A DNA stretch of 64,000 nucleotides from Propionibacteriaceae bacterium ZF39. Lineage in GTDB: Bacteria; Actinomycetota; Actinomycetes; Propionibacteriales; Propionibacteriaceae. A program made the translations under genes and the position numbers. The DNA is taken from NCBI GenBank assembly GCA_039565995.1, contig CP154795.1:1426001-1490000 (forward strand), written 5' to 3'. Positions 26,566-36,116 of this stretch are shown in pieces; position 1 is the stretch's first letter; each line of letters opens with the position of its first letter. The notes beneath the pieces are model-generated. The model did no database searches and was not told the DNA's origin. It saw only the letters and a program-made list of their open reading frames with translations.

Positions 26566-26711
26566 GTGGATGTTTCCTTCCGGTGGCTTGGTGTCCGTTG
26601 GTTTCGAACGATTGAAATACTACGCAGCGGCTGCTTGGCAAGTCAATCACCGCGTTGCGTCCCCGGAGCCGTCTGCGGCATTTCCCTTGCCTATAAGGAA
26701 AAAGGCCCGTA

Positions 26712-26789
26712 TTTCCAGTGGTTCGCAGAATGGCACGGGCTCAATTCGAGCCCAGTTCCGGGGGCGGGGAAAATGGTTTCCAGTGGAAA
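26712..26789. promoter_or_regulatory. Repeated TTTCCAGTGG motif upstream of the phasin-like gene
   Basis: TTTCC-AGT-GGAAA (26777-26789) is a perfect 5-3-5 palindrome, and the left half plus spacer recurs at 26712-26721. Both lie in the 282-bp gap between the coiled-coil gene and the XRE gene and are candidate regulator sites. Nothing else is evident in this gap. Confidence 0.45.
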
Positions 26790-26847
26790 TGCCGCACGCT
26801 GTTCACCAGACGTTGGTTGATTTCCCGAACGCTGTTTACGCGGGGGA

Positions 26848-27261
26848 TCAGCGCGAGGAGTGGCGCTGGCGCAGACTGCGATAGACGCCCAGGACGACGT
26901 CCTTCTCTTCATCCGACAGCACCGGATCGGCGAGAATGGCGGATTCGGCCGTGGTGCGCTCGGCCAGCTCGGGCGTCTCGAGTACGCCCGACTGGCTCAA
27001 CAGATATTCGGTGGAGATATTGAGGGCCTCGGCGATGGAGCGAACCACCTTGAGGGAAGGCTGATGCAGCCCGCGCTCAATCTGACTGAGATAGGCGTTC
27101 GAGACATTGCTGAGGGCGGCCAGCTGGCGCAGCGACATCGCCGACAGCTGGCGTTGGGCACGAATGAATGTGCCGAGTGAGGAGTTGGCGCTGATCAGGC
27201 TGGCGGGTTGGGCGCGCACGTCCAGGGTCGTGGGACTGGTGGACTCTTTCGGCGCGGACAC
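26848..27261 (-). CDS. XRE-family (Cro/CI) transcriptional regulator
   Basis: A 137-aa DNA-binding protein. Residues about 28-85 form a Cro/CI helix-turn-helix (LGTFIRAQRQLSAMSLRQLAALSNVSNAYLSQIERG, then PSLKVVRSIAEALNIS). The C-terminal part is polar and helical. The GTG start at 27261 has GAGGGG upstream. It precedes the coiled-coil gene on the same strand, as in the mycobacterial hbhA locus, and three tandem 13-bp repeats lie upstream of it. It probably controls itself and the coiled-coil protein. Confidence 0.85.
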   Translation of the reverse strand: MSAPKESTSPTTLDVRAQPASLISANSSLGTFIRAQRQLSAMSLRQLAALSNVSNAYLSQIERGLHQPSLKVVRSIAEALNISTEYLLSQSGVLETPELAERTTAESAILADPVLSDEEKDVVLGVYRSLRQRHSSR

Positions 27262-27311
27262 TGTTTACCCCTCATCCTTGCGTCGCTGGCTCCCCGCTCA
27301 GGTGGTCGAAC

Positions 27312-27350
27312 GGTTGTCTCAATTGGTTGTCGCAATTGGTTGTCTGAATC
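27312..27350. repeat. Three tandem 13-bp iterons upstream of the XRE gene
   Basis: GGTTGTCTCAATT (27312-27324), GGTTGTCGCAATT (27325-27337) and GGTTGTCTGAATC (27338-27350) are contiguous direct repeats, with a poor fourth copy (GGTGGTCGAAC) at 27301-27311. They sit 51-89 bp upstream of the XRE start, the right distance for an operator array. Confidence 0.7.
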
Positions 27351-27444
27351 GACTGTATGCCTCCTGGGCAATCGATTCCGCCAAGGGCGCGCTCTGGTTG
27401 GGAACCTGATCGGCGTTTAACAGCTTGAGGAGGGAACGCTCGGT

Positions 27445-27473
27445 TTGACCGTCGGCTTCACCGGGCGTACTGT
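27445..27473 (+). promoter_or_regulatory. Promoter of rplU-rpmA
   Basis: TTGACC (27445-27450) and TACTGT (27468-27473) are separated by exactly 17 nt. The predicted leader is about 115 nt, long enough for ribosomal-protein feedback, but I see no defined structure. The rest of 27351-27595 holds nothing else that I recognise. Confidence 0.65.
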
Positions 27474-27595
27474 TGACCCTCGGTGCACTGAGGTCATGCC
27501 GTCGCGTGATCCGGGCATCCTCCCACAGACCGGGCCGGTTCGAGCTGTCGCATGACTTCGAGTGGCTCACCGACGAATAAGAGAGTAGGTCAGGC

Positions 27596-27904
27596 GTGTA
27601 CGCGATCGTGCGTAGTGGCGGCCGCCAGCACAAGGTTGCCGTTGGCGACGTCGTCGAGATCGACAAGGTTGCTGACGAGGTCGGTTCCAATGTGAAGCTG
27701 CAGCCGTTGCTGTTGGTCGACGGCGAGACCGTCACCTCGGATTCCGACTCGCTGGGCAAGGCCACGGTCACCGCTGAGGTGTTGGCCGAGACCAAGGGTC
27801 CGAAGATTCGGATCCAGAAATACAAGAACAAGACCGGGTACAAGAAGCGTCAGGGCCATCGCCAGCGCTACACCCAGGTCAAGGTCACCGGTATCGAGGC
27901 CTGA
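27596..27904 (+). CDS. rplU: 50S ribosomal protein L21
   Basis: Large-subunit ribosomal protein of 102 aa that contacts 23S r[27 protein letters not shown] at the start and [18 protein letters not shown] at the end are the family signatures. It starts with GTG at 27596 after a weak GAGTAGG site. rpmA follows by 14 bp, the universal L21-L27 order. Confidence 0.97.
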   Translation: MYAIVRSGGRQHKVAVGDVVEIDKVADEVGSNVKLQPLLLVDGETVTSDSDSLGKATVTAEVLAETKGPKIRIQKYKNKTGYKKRQGHRQRYTQVKVTGIEA

Positions 27905-27918
27905 GGAGGGACTGAACC

Positions 27919-28191
27919 ATGGCAACAAAGAAGGGCGCATCCTCGACCAAGAATGGTCGCGATTCAAATGCGCAGCGCCTCGGCGTGAAGCGTTTCGGTG
28001 GTCAGCTGGTCAACGCGGGCGAGATCATCGTCCGTCAGCGCGGCACCCACTTCCACCCGGGCGACGGTGTCGGCCGCGGTGGCGATGACACCCTGTTCGC
28101 GCTGCGTGAGGGCCACGTCGAGTTCGGCACCCGTCGTGGTCGCCGGGTGGTCAACATCCAGCCGGTCGAGGTGGCCGCGGCGGCCGAATGA
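27919..28191 (+). CDS. rpmA: 50S ribosomal protein L27
   Basis: Large-subunit protein of 90 aa whose N-terminus reaches the peptidyl transferase centre. [29 protein letters not shown] and [24 protein letters not shown] are diagnostic. There is no cleavable N-terminal extension of the Firmicutes type. GAGGAGG precedes the ATG. A terminator follows. Confidence 0.97.
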   Translation: MATKKGASSTKNGRDSNAQRLGVKRFGGQLVNAGEIIVRQRGTHFHPGDGVGRGGDDTLFALREGHVEFGTRRGRRVVNIQPVEVAAAAE

Positions 28192-28221
28192 GGCTGCGGC
28201 GTACGCCGATCGAATCTTTCG

Positions 28222-28252
28222 CCGAGGGCGGTCCCGATGGGGCCGCCCTCGG
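28222..28252 (+). terminator. Terminator after rpmA
   Basis: CCGAGGGCGG (28222-28231) pairs with CCGCCCTCGG (28243-28252) and is followed by TCGTTATC. It separates rplU-rpmA from obg. Confidence 0.7.
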
Positions 28253-28332
28253 TCGTTATCGCGGTGCGGCAAGCTCCTCGACCTGTCGAAGCGACGGTTG
28301 AGCTTGGCGGAACCGCCTCCCATCCCTCCTAC

Positions 28333-28338
28333 TAGAAT
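28333..28338 (+). promoter_or_regulatory. -10 box of obg
   Basis: TAGAAT ends 8 nt before the obg ATG, implying a leaderless or nearly leaderless transcript separate from rplU-rpmA. Confidence 0.5.
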
Positions 28339-28346
28339 GCGGGCCC

Positions 28347-29894
28347 ATGGCTATTCCCTCCTTTGTCGACCAGGTCACCCTGGAGGTCTCCGGCGGCAAC
28401 GGAGGCCACGGCTGCGTGTCAGTGCACCGGGAGAAGTTCAAACCCCTGGGTGGGCCGGACGGCGGCAACGGTGGTGACGGCGGCTCTGTCATTCTGCGGG
28501 TCGAACCGAACCTCACCACCCTGGTCGAGTATCACCGGCAGTCCCGCCGCAAGGCCACCAACGGGCAGCCCGGCAAGGGCGACAACCAGAACGGTGCCCG
28601 CGGCGATGATGTGGTGTTGGTCGTGCCGGACGGGACGGTGGTCACCGACGCGAACACGGGTGAGGTCCTCGCCGACCTGACCGGGGCCGGCGCCGAACTC
28701 GTCGTGGCGGCCGGTGGCAAGGGCGGACTCGGCAATGCCGCGCTCGCCACTGCGGCCCGGAAGGCTCCCGGCTTCGCGCTCCTGGGTGAAAACGGCGAGG
28801 TACGCCGGATCTCCCTCGAACTGAAGGTGGTCGCAGACGTCGGGCTGGTGGGCTTCCCCAGTGCCGGGAAGTCTTCGCTCGTGGCTGCCATCTCGCGCGC
28901 CCGGCCCAAGATCGCCGACTATCCGTTCACCACGCTCGTGCCCAACCTGGGTGTTGTCGTCGCCGGCGACACGACGTTTACCGTGGCCGATGTGCCCGGG
29001 CTGATCGAGGGCGCCTCCGAGGGCCGCGGGCTCGGACATGACTTCCTGCGGCACATCGAGCGCTGCGCCGCGCTCGTCCATGTCATCGACACGGCCACGT
29101 TCGAACCGGGCCGGGATCCGGTCAGCGATCTCGACGTCATCGAGGCCGAGCTGCAGGCCCATGGCGGGCTCGAGGACCGGCCGCGGCTGGTGGCCCTCAA
29201 CAAGGCCGACGTGCCGGACGGAGCCGAACTGGCCGAAATAGTCCACACCGACATCGCCGCCCGGGGCTGGCCGGTGTTCGTGATCTCGACCAAGACCGGC
29301 GAAGGCCTCAATGCGCTGACCTTCGCCATGGCCGACCTGGTCCGCCATCGGCGGGCCACGGCCCCCGAACCCGAGCGTGCCCGCATCGTCCTGCGGCCCG
29401 CAGCGGTGGGCGGCGAGGAGTTCACGATCAAGCAGATCGGTGACGGTGAGGGCGGCACGATGTGGCGCGTACGCGGCGCGAAGCCCGAGCGTTGGGTCCG
29501 CCAGACCGACTTCAACAATCTCGAAGCCGTCGGCTATCTGGCCGATCGCCTCAACCGCCTCGGCATCGAGGACCAGCTGCTCACGCTGGGGGCGAGGGCC
29601 GGTGACGCCGTGGCCATCGGCGCGGACGACGCGGTCGTCTTCGACTTCGCGCCCCAGATCGACATCGGCGCAGAGTTGCTGACGCGCCGGGGCGAGGACT
29701 CCCGGCTGGTCGAGGAGCGTCCCGCCGCGACGCGTCGCCGCGCCCGTGATGCCGAATATCACGCGGCTCGGGCGGAGGAGCAGTCCGCCGAGACCCAGAA
29801 CGTCCACAGCCGCTATGCGGATCGCCGGAAGGACACCCCGCGCGAGCCCGACTGGGTGGCCGACGAGGATTCGGAGCAGGGGGACCGCACATGA
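28347..29894 (+). CDS. obg: GTPase Obg
   Basis: Essential ribosome-assembly and stress GTPase of 515 aa. The glycine-rich Obg domain (first about 158 residues, with [16 protein letters not shown] and [10 protein letters not shown]) is followed by the G domain with [10 protein letters not shown], the [16 protein letters not shown] switch region and NKAD. The C-terminal OCT domain (about residues 350-430) ends with a charged Arg/Glu-rich tail of about 80 residues. Its stop overlaps the proB start by 4 bp, so obg and proB are cotranscribed. Confidence 0.96.
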   Translation: MAIPSFVDQVTLEVSGGNGGHGCVSVHREKFKPLGGPDGGNGGDGGSVILRVEPNLTTLVEYHRQSRRKATNGQPGKGDNQNGARGDDVVLVVPDGTVVTDANTGEVLADLTGAGAELVVAAGGKGGLGNAALATAARKAPGFALLGENGEVRRISLELKVVADVGLVGFPSAGKSSLVAAISRARPKIADYPFTTLVPNLGVVVAGDTTFTVADVPGLIEGASEGRGLGHDFLRHIERCAALVHVIDTATFEPGRDPVSDLDVIEAELQAHGGLEDRPRLVALNKADVPDGAELAEIVHTDIAARGWPVFVISTKTGEGLNALTFAMADLVRHRRATAPEPERARIVLRPAAVGGEEFTIKQIGDGEGGTMWRVRGAKPERWVRQTDFNNLEAVGYLADRLNRLGIEDQLLTLGARAGDAVAIGADDAVVFDFAPQIDIGAELLTRRGEDSRLVEERPAATRRRARDAEYHAARAEEQSAETQNVHSRYADRRKDTPREPDWVADEDSEQGDRT

Positions 29895-31069
29895 CCGATG
29901 GGCGCGCTGCCCAGCTGTTCGGCACCGCAAGAAGGATCGTGGTCAAGGTCGGGTCGTCGTCGCTGACGTCCGAGGCCGATGGCCAGCTCGATCCGGATCG
30001 GGTGCAGGCGTTGGTCGACACCCTGGCCGCGGCCCGCAGCGGCGGCCGGGAAGTCGTTCTCGTGTCATCGGGTGCGATTGCCGCAGGCATCGGCCCGCTC
30101 GGGCTCAAGCAACGACCCAACGACCTCCCGACGCAGCAGGCGGCCGCGTCGGTGGGGCAGGGGCTCCTGGTGGCGCACTACACCCGCCGGTTCCATGAAT
30201 ACGGCTGGCCGGTCGGCCAGATTCTGCTGACGGTCGACGACGTGACCCGCCAGAAGCAATACCGCAACGCCTATCGCACCTTCCAGAAGCTCCTCCAACT
30301 CGGAGTGGTCCCGATCGTCAACGAGAACGACACGGTCGCCACCCACGAGATCCGATTCGGTGACAATGATCGGCTGGCCGCCCTCGTGGCACAGCTGGTG
30401 CATGCCGATGCCCTGTTCCTGTTCAGCGATGTCGACGCGCTCTACACCGACCATCCCTCCAACCCCGATGCCCGCCGGATCAGCGTGGTGGCGGGGGAGT
30501 CCGACCTGAGCGGGGTGGATACCAGTCGGACGGGATCGAGGGTCGGCACCGGTGGCATGACCACCAAGATCGAAGCCGCCCGGATCGCCACCTCGGCCGG
30601 TATCCCCGTGCTGGTCACCGCCGCGCGCAATGCCGAGGCAGCGCTCAATGGTGACGACGTCGGAACTCGTTTCACCCCGACCGGCAAGCGGCGCCCGACC
30701 CGGCTGCTGTGGCTGCAACACGCGTCCTATACCGCCGGCTATCTCCACCTCGACTGGGGCGCTGTCCGAGCCGTGGTCGAACGGAAGGCATCCCTGTTGC
30801 CGATCGGCATCACGCGCGTGGAGGGTGATTTCTCGACCGGCGAGCCGGTCAGCCTGGTGGCTCCTGACGGGTCCGTGGCCGCGCGGGGTCTGGTCAACTT
30901 CGATGCCGACGACCTGCGCCGGGTCATCGGCCACTCGATCGCCGAAGCCGGAGAAGAATTCGGACCCGACTGGGAGCGCGTCGCCGTGCACCGCGACGTG
31001 ATGGTGGTCCTGTCGCGACCCCGCAGCGCCCGGCCGGTCAAGGACTCCGCGGTGGCCGGGCAGCGCTAG
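29891..31069 (+). CDS. proB: Glutamate 5-kinase
   Basis: First step of proline synthesis: phosphorylates glutamate to gamma-glutamyl phosphate. The 392-aa protein has the amino-acid kinase domain ([30 protein letters not shown] with the substrate-binding residues, [21 protein letters not shown]) and a C-terminal PUA domain from about residue 290. It overlaps obg (ATGA). The partner proA is 12 kb away (43038). It converges on the NAD-GDH gene with an 10-bp gap. Confidence 0.95.
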   Translation: MTDGRAAQLFGTARRIVVKVGSSSLTSEADGQLDPDRVQALVDTLAAARSGGREVVLVSSGAIAAGIGPLGLKQRPNDLPTQQAAASVGQGLLVAHYTRRFHEYGWPVGQILLTVDDVTRQKQYRNAYRTFQKLLQLGVVPIVNENDTVATHEIRFGDNDRLAALVAQLVHADALFLFSDVDALYTDHPSNPDARRISVVAGESDLSGVDTSRTGSRVGTGGMTTKIEAARIATSAGIPVLVTAARNAEAALNGDDVGTRFTPTGKRRPTRLLWLQHASYTAGYLHLDWGAVRAVVERKASLLPIGITRVEGDFSTGEPVSLVAPDGSVAARGLVNFDADDLRRVIGHSIAEAGEEFGPDWERVAVHRDVMVVLSRPRSARPVKDSAVAGQR

Positions 31070-31079
31070 CCGCACCCGA

Positions 31080-34000
31080 TCAGCCGGTCGAGCCGATCAG
31101 CGAGCGGACCGCCCGCAACGCGACGGACAACCGTGCGAGATCGGGATCGTGGTCGAGCACCGACGCGACGGTGCTCCGGGTCTCCGCCACGGCGGAGCGA
31201 GCCGTGCACCAGACCTTGAGCACCTCCCTGGCGTCGTCGGTGTCCGGGACGGTGGCGAGAGCCTGCACGGTGAGGTCGGTATGGGCCTGCTGCAGGTCGT
31301 CGCGCAGGGCGCTGCGAGCCATCGAGTCCCACTGGTCCTGCCGGGGCAGGGCGGCAATCTGCTTCTGCAGGGTGTCGAGTCCCAGCTGCTCGGACAGCTG
31401 CATGGCCACCCGTGCGACCACGGAGACGCTGCGGCCCGTCTGTCCGGCTGTCAGGACGATCGGCAGGGCCTGGGGCAGCGCCGGCGTACCTGCAACGACG
31501 CGTGCGAGTTCCTCGGGGACGCCCGCGGCGGTGTATTCGGCGAATCGTTCCCGGATGTTCTGCGCGGCCCGGCGACCGAGCCATTCGGCCAGGTTGGACT
31601 TGATCTCGTCGACCCCGGCGAGGAATTCGTCGATGGTCGCCTGCACCTGGATGGGGTTCGCGCGGTGGCGGAGCAACCAACGCGTGCTGCGTTCGGTCAG
31701 CACCCGCAGGTCGAGTCGCATCTTCGTCTGGCAGGTGGCGTCGATCCGGTTGTCGAGCTCAGCGGATTCCCGCTCGTGCTGCCCGATTCGGAAGATCGAC
31801 CGGGACGCCAGCTGGGCCCGGATCACATCGGGAATGCCGGCACCGGTTTCCCCCGACAGCCGGAAGGCCGCCGTGGTGCCGGCCGCGTTGACGAACCGGT
31901 TCACCGCCACCGTCGTGATGATCTCGCGATGCAGGCGGTGTTCCTTCATGTTGTCGGCGAAGCGCTCGCGCAGCGGAGCGGGGAAATACTGCAGCAGCCG
32001 GTCGGCCAGATAGGGGTCGTCGGGCAGATCGGAGGCGAGCACCTCGCGTTCGAGCCAGATCTTGGTGTACGACAGCAGCGTCGCCAGCTCGGGGGCCACG
32101 AGGCCCTTCCCGGCTTCGATCCGCTCCATCATCTCGGCGGTGCTCGGGAGCTCTTCCAGCACACGGTCGAGCAGGCCGATGTCGCTCAGCTGATGGAGCC
32201 AGCGCTCGTGATCCCCGGCCTTGCCGCTGGCATGCTCGAGCGCGTTGGCGATGGCGAGGTTCTGGTCGTAGTTGTGGGCCAGCACGTGGTCGGCGACGTC
32301 GGCCGTCATGGATTCCAGCAGCGCATTGCGCTCGGCGAGTTCCATGCGCCCGGATTGCACCTCGGGAGCGAGCAGGATCTTGATGTTGACCTCGTGATCC
32401 GAGGTGTCCACCCCCGCCGAGTTGTCGATGAAGTCGGTGTTGATCCGGCCGCCGGCTTCGGCGTACTCGATCCGGCCGAGCTGCGTGAAGCCGAGGTTGC
32501 CGCCCTCGCCCACGACCTTGCAGCGCAGTTCCCGCCCGGTGGCCCGGACCGCGTCGTTCGCCTTGTCGCCGACGTGCGCATCGGTTTCGTCGGATCCGCG
32601 CACATAGGTGCCGATGCCGCCGTTCCACAACAGGTCGACGGGTGCGCGCAGGATGGCCGCGACCAGGTCGTTGGGGGTCAGTGCGGTGACATCGCCGCCC
32701 AGTCCGAGCACCCCGCGTACCTCATCGCTGATCGGGACCGACTTGGCCTTGCGGTCATAGACGCCGCCGCCTGCGGAGATCAGGTCGGAGTTGTAGCCGC
32801 CCCAGCCCTCGACGGCGTCGAACAGTCGCTTGCGTTCCTGCCACGAGGTCTCGGGGTCGGGATCGGGGTCGAGGAAGACATGGAGGTGGTTGAAGGCCGC
32901 CACCAGCTTGATGTGGTGGCTCAGCAACATCCCGTTGCCGAACACGTCACCGCTCATGTCGCCGATGCCGACGCAGGTGAAATCCTCCGCCTGGGTGTCG
33001 ACACCGAGCTCGCGGAAGTGGCGGCGGACGGAGACCCAGGCACCGCGGGCCGTGATGCCCATGGCCTTGTGGTCATAACCGGCCGAGCCGCCCGAGGCGA
33101 AGGCGTCGCCGAGCCAGAATCCCCGCCGGACCGCGATCTCGTTGGCGGTGTCGGAGAACGTGGCGGTGCCCTTGTCGGCCGCGACGACGAGATAGGGGTC
33201 GTCGTCGTCATAACGCAGGACGCGGGTCGGCGGGTCGATCTCGCCTTCGATGATGTTGTCGGTCACATCGAGCATCGAGTTGATGAAGACGCGGTAGCAC
33301 TCCCGGCCCGCCTCGACCCAGGCGCGACGGTCGAGCCCGGGATCCGGCAGCGACTTGGGGCAGAAGCCCCCCTTCGCTCCGACCGGAACGATCACGGTGT
33401 TCTTCACCATCTGCGCCTTGACGAGGCCCAGCACCTCGGTGCGGAAATCATCGCGGCGATCCGACCAGCGCAACCCACCGCGGGCGACATCGCCGAACCG
33501 CAGGTGGACGCCCTCGACCGTGGGGGAGCAGACAAAAATCTCGTACGCCGGCCTGGGCTCGGGCAGGTTCGCCATTTCGCGCGGCAGCAGCTTCATGGCC
33601 AGAGCCTGCGCATCGGCCCGGAAGGCATTGGTGCGCACGGCGGCCTTGATCACGCCCAGAAAGGCGCGGAAGATCCGGTCGTGGTCGAGGCTGGCCACTT
33701 CGCTGAGGGCCGACTCGATGCCGACGGCGTGCTCGGTCAGGATGTCGAGCCGCTCCTCGGCAGTCGCGCCCTGCTGGGCGTCCGGATGGAACTTGTCCCG
33801 GAACATCCGCACCAGCCGACCGGTGACCTCGACCTCTTCGAGGAGGGCGGTCGCGATCGAGTCCTGCGACCAGCTCGCACCCGTCTGGTGAAGGTAGCGC
33901 GAGATCATGCGCAGCCAGGAGACCTCGGGCCAGGCCAGCCCCGCTGCGGTCACGAGCCCGTTGAGCCGGTCCGACTCCGTCCGCCCGACATAGCCCGCGC

Positions 34001-35939
34001 GGAAGGCCTCGATGAAGCGCACCCGGGCCGCCGGGGTCCAGTCGGGCAACCGGTCGCGACCGCCACGGATCTGGAGGCCGAAGTCATAGATCAGGCCCAG
34101 ACCGATCCCGGGCAGGTCGAGCTCGAAGGGTCGTTCGTCGATCACCTTGACGCCGAGGAGGGACAGGTGGGGGAGCACGTCCGACAGCGCCATGGCCTTG
34201 TTGCGCCGGAACACCTTCAGCCGTAGGTGGGCCAGATCACCCGGGTCATTGGGGACGAACAGGATCATGCCCATGTCGTCGTCGCCCTCGAGGGCGAGCA
34301 GCTCGACGAGGTCGAGTGCGGCATGCCTGGGCTCGAACGCCTCTTTGTAGCCCTCCGGCAGGCCTCCGGTGTAGCGCGCGAGCCGGGCCACATCCGGGTC
34401 AGCGGCGACCAAGCCATCGAACCGGTCGTCCCAGCTGCGCGTGGCCGCGAGGAGTTCGGCCTCCAGCGCTGCGGCATCGACCTTGGCGGGCCGTGCCCCG
34501 CTGCGCAGCCGGACCACGAAATGCAGGCGCGCGAGCACCGACTCGTCGGCGCGGGCCGAGAACGTCAGCGATTCGCCGCCCAGGCGCTCGAGGAGGATGC
34601 GTTCCATGGCGGTGCGGACCGAGGTGATGTAGCGATCCCGCGGCAGATAGACGAAACAGGAGACCGTCCGGCCATAGAAGTCGGGTCGCAGGAACAGGCG
34701 TACCTGACGCCGCTCCCGGAGCCGTGACATCTGTTCGATCAGCGGGGCGAGGTCTTCACTCCGAGTGGCGAAGAGCTCATCGCGGGGGAACGCCTCGAGG
34801 GTGGCCCTGATGGCGTTCGCGCCGTGGGAGCCCTCGGCGTAGCCGGACTGGTCGAGCACCACCTTGGCCTTTTCTTTCAACCCGGGGATGCTGTGCACCG
34901 AATCGGTGTAGGCCGTCAGCCCGAACAGGCCCAGGAATCGGCGTTCCCCGATGACCTCGCCGGCAGCGTCGAACAGCCGGACACCGATGTAGTCGAGGAT
35001 CGCCGGGCGATGGATGCGCGACCGGGCGCTGTCCTTCGTGACCAGCACCAGGGAGGGATGCTTGTCGGTCGGCGGCAGGGCGTGGAACGTGTTGTCGGTG
35101 TCCTCGCCCGCGCGGAGGATGCCGAGCCCGGTTCCGCCGACCCGTTCGAGCCGGGCACCATCGCTGCCGGTGCGCAGCCGGTATTCGCAGTAGCCCAGAA
35201 ACGTGAAGTGATCATCGGCGAGCCAGTTGAGCAGTTCCATCGAGCTGCGGACCTGGCTGAACGTGTAGGGGACCGGCTGTTCCTGCAGCATGTGGACGGT
35301 GTCGGAGAGTCGATCGCGCATCGCGGACCAGTCCGCCACGACGACATCGACCAGGTGCAACACATCGCGGAGCCCCGCCTCCAGTTCGGCGTACGCCTCC
35401 TCGCCCGTGCCGGTCGGGGGCTGGGCCTCGATCTGGATCCAGGACTCCTCATAGGCATCGCGCTCCCCGGCGCGGTCGCTGTGGACCACCTCCAACAACT
35501 CGCCCTCGTCATCGCGACGGACCACGAACTGGGGGTGGGTGACCTCACGCAGGGCCCAGTCCTGGCGCAGGAGTTCCATCGACACGGTGTCGACGAGGAA
35601 CGGAAGATCGTCGGTGACGATCTGGATGACGCCGGAACCCTCGGTCCAGCCGTCGTCGGCCGCGCTCGGCCACCAGACGCGGACATTGGGTGTGCCCGGT
35701 CGGCGGTGCCTGGCCAGCTCGAGGTGGGCGGCCACCCCGCCCAGCAGATTGGCCGTCGGGCGGTCCGCGAGGTCGCGGTCATCGACATGGAGGAAGTAGT
35801 GCTCGAGGAACTCCCGCGCCTGGTCCTCCGAGGCACCCCAGGCCGAGGCGACCTCGGCCGCGTTTGCGAGCACCTCGGTGAGGCGCTCCTCCTTGATGGC
35901 ACGCCCATCGACCTGGCTGCTGCTCTGGGTGGACGTCAC
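31080..35939 (-). CDS. NAD-dependent glutamate dehydrogenase, large (about 180 kDa) type
   Basis: Interconverts glutamate and 2-oxoglutarate with NAD in the cytoplasm, usually in the catabolic direction. At 1619 aa it is the size of the L_180 GDH class (also called GDH2/GdhB-like in actinobacteria). An N-terminal regulatory region with ACT-like repeats precedes the catalytic domain, where RFGDVARGGLRWSDRRDDFRTEVLGLVKAQMVKN, PVGAKGGFCPK and GDMSGDVFGNGML are conserved. A long helical C-terminal domain completes the protein. GTG 35939 is chosen because AGGGGG lies 5 nt upstream; an in-frame start at 35987 is possible. It converges on proB and is divergent from the peptide transporter operon. 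Confidence 0.94.
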   Translation of the reverse strand: MTSTQSSSQVDGRAIKEERLTEVLANAAEVASAWGASEDQAREFLEHYFLHVDDRDLADRPTANLLGGVAAHLELARHRRPGTPNVRVWWPSAADDGWTEGSGVIQIVTDDLPFLVDTVSMELLRQDWALREVTHPQFVVRRDDEGELLEVVHSDRAGERDAYEESWIQIEAQPPTGTGEEAYAELEAGLRDVLHLVDVVVADWSAMRDRLSDTVHMLQEQPVPYTFSQVRSSMELLNWLADDHFTFLGYCEYRLRTGSDGARLERVGGTGLGILRAGEDTDNTFHALPPTDKHPSLVLVTKDSARSRIHRPAILDYIGVRLFDAAGEVIGERRFLGLFGLTAYTDSVHSIPGLKEKAKVVLDQSGYAEGSHGANAIRATLEAFPRDELFATRSEDLAPLIEQMSRLRERRQVRLFLRPDFYGRTVSCFVYLPRDRYITSVRTAMERILLERLGGESLTFSARADESVLARLHFVVRLRSGARPAKVDAAALEAELLAATRSWDDRFDGLVAADPDVARLARYTGGLPEGYKEAFEPRHAALDLVELLALEGDDDMGMILFVPNDPGDLAHLRLKVFRRNKAMALSDVLPHLSLLGVKVIDERPFELDLPGIGLGLIYDFGLQIRGGRDRLPDWTPAARVRFIEAFRAGYVGRTESDRLNGLVTAAGLAWPEVSWLRMISRYLHQTGASWSQDSIATALLEEVEVTGRLVRMFRDKFHPDAQQGATAEERLDILTEHAVGIESALSEVASLDHDRIFRAFLGVIKAAVRTNAFRADAQALAMKLLPREMANLPEPRPAYEIFVCSPTVEGVHLRFGDVARGGLRWSDRRDDFRTEVLGLVKAQMVKNTVIVPVGAKGGFCPKSLPDPGLDRRAWVEAGRECYRVFINSMLDVTDNIIEGEIDPPTRVLRYDDDDPYLVVAADKGTATFSDTANEIAVRRGFWLGDAFASGGSAGYDHKAMGITARGAWVSVRRHFRELGVDTQAEDFTCVGIGDMSGDVFGNGMLLSHHIKLVAAFNHLHVFLDPDPDPETSWQERKRLFDAVEGWGGYNSDLISAGGGVYDRKAKSVPISDEVRGVLGLGGDVTALTPNDLVAAILRAPVDLLWNGGIGTYVRGSDETDAHVGDKANDAVRATGRELRCKVVGEGGNLGFTQLGRIEYAEAGGRINTDFIDNSAGVDTSDHEVNIKILLAPEVQSGRMELAERNALLESMTADVADHVLAHNYDQNLAIANALEHASGKAGDHERWLHQLSDIGLLDRVLEELPSTAEMMERIEAGKGLVAPELATLLSYTKIWLEREVLASDLPDDPYLADRLLQYFPAPLRERFADNMKEHRLHREIITTVAVNRFVNAAGTTAAFRLSGETGAGIPDVIRAQLASRSIFRIGQHERESAELDNRIDATCQTKMRLDLRVLTERSTRWLLRHRANPIQVQATIDEFLAGVDEIKSNLAEWLGRRAAQNIRERFAEYTAAGVPEELARVVAGTPALPQALPIVLTAGQTGRSVSVVARVAMQLSEQLGLDTLQKQIAALPRQDQWDSMARSALRDDLQQAHTDLTVQALATVPDTDDAREVLKVWCTARSAVAETRSTVASVLDHDPDLARLSVALRAVRSLIGSTG

Positions 35940-36116
35940 GGTGACCCCCTGTGACCGGGCCACCACCTCGTGGCCTGTCCTTTCCACCTTAGGTGATCCT
36001 GATCACGTCGTGTCCACGGGAGGGTCCGTGAGGAAATCGTGACCTGTTCATCGCGCCGAAACGGCATACGCGGGAGTAGGTTGCGGCCAACCGCTCAAGA
36101 AATTCGAGGTATCTGC

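Noticed and set aside
31149-34226. Long plus-strand open frame (1025 codons) opposite NAD-GDH
   Set aside because: Antisense shadow; no domain or ribosome site, whereas the minus strand encodes full-length GDH.
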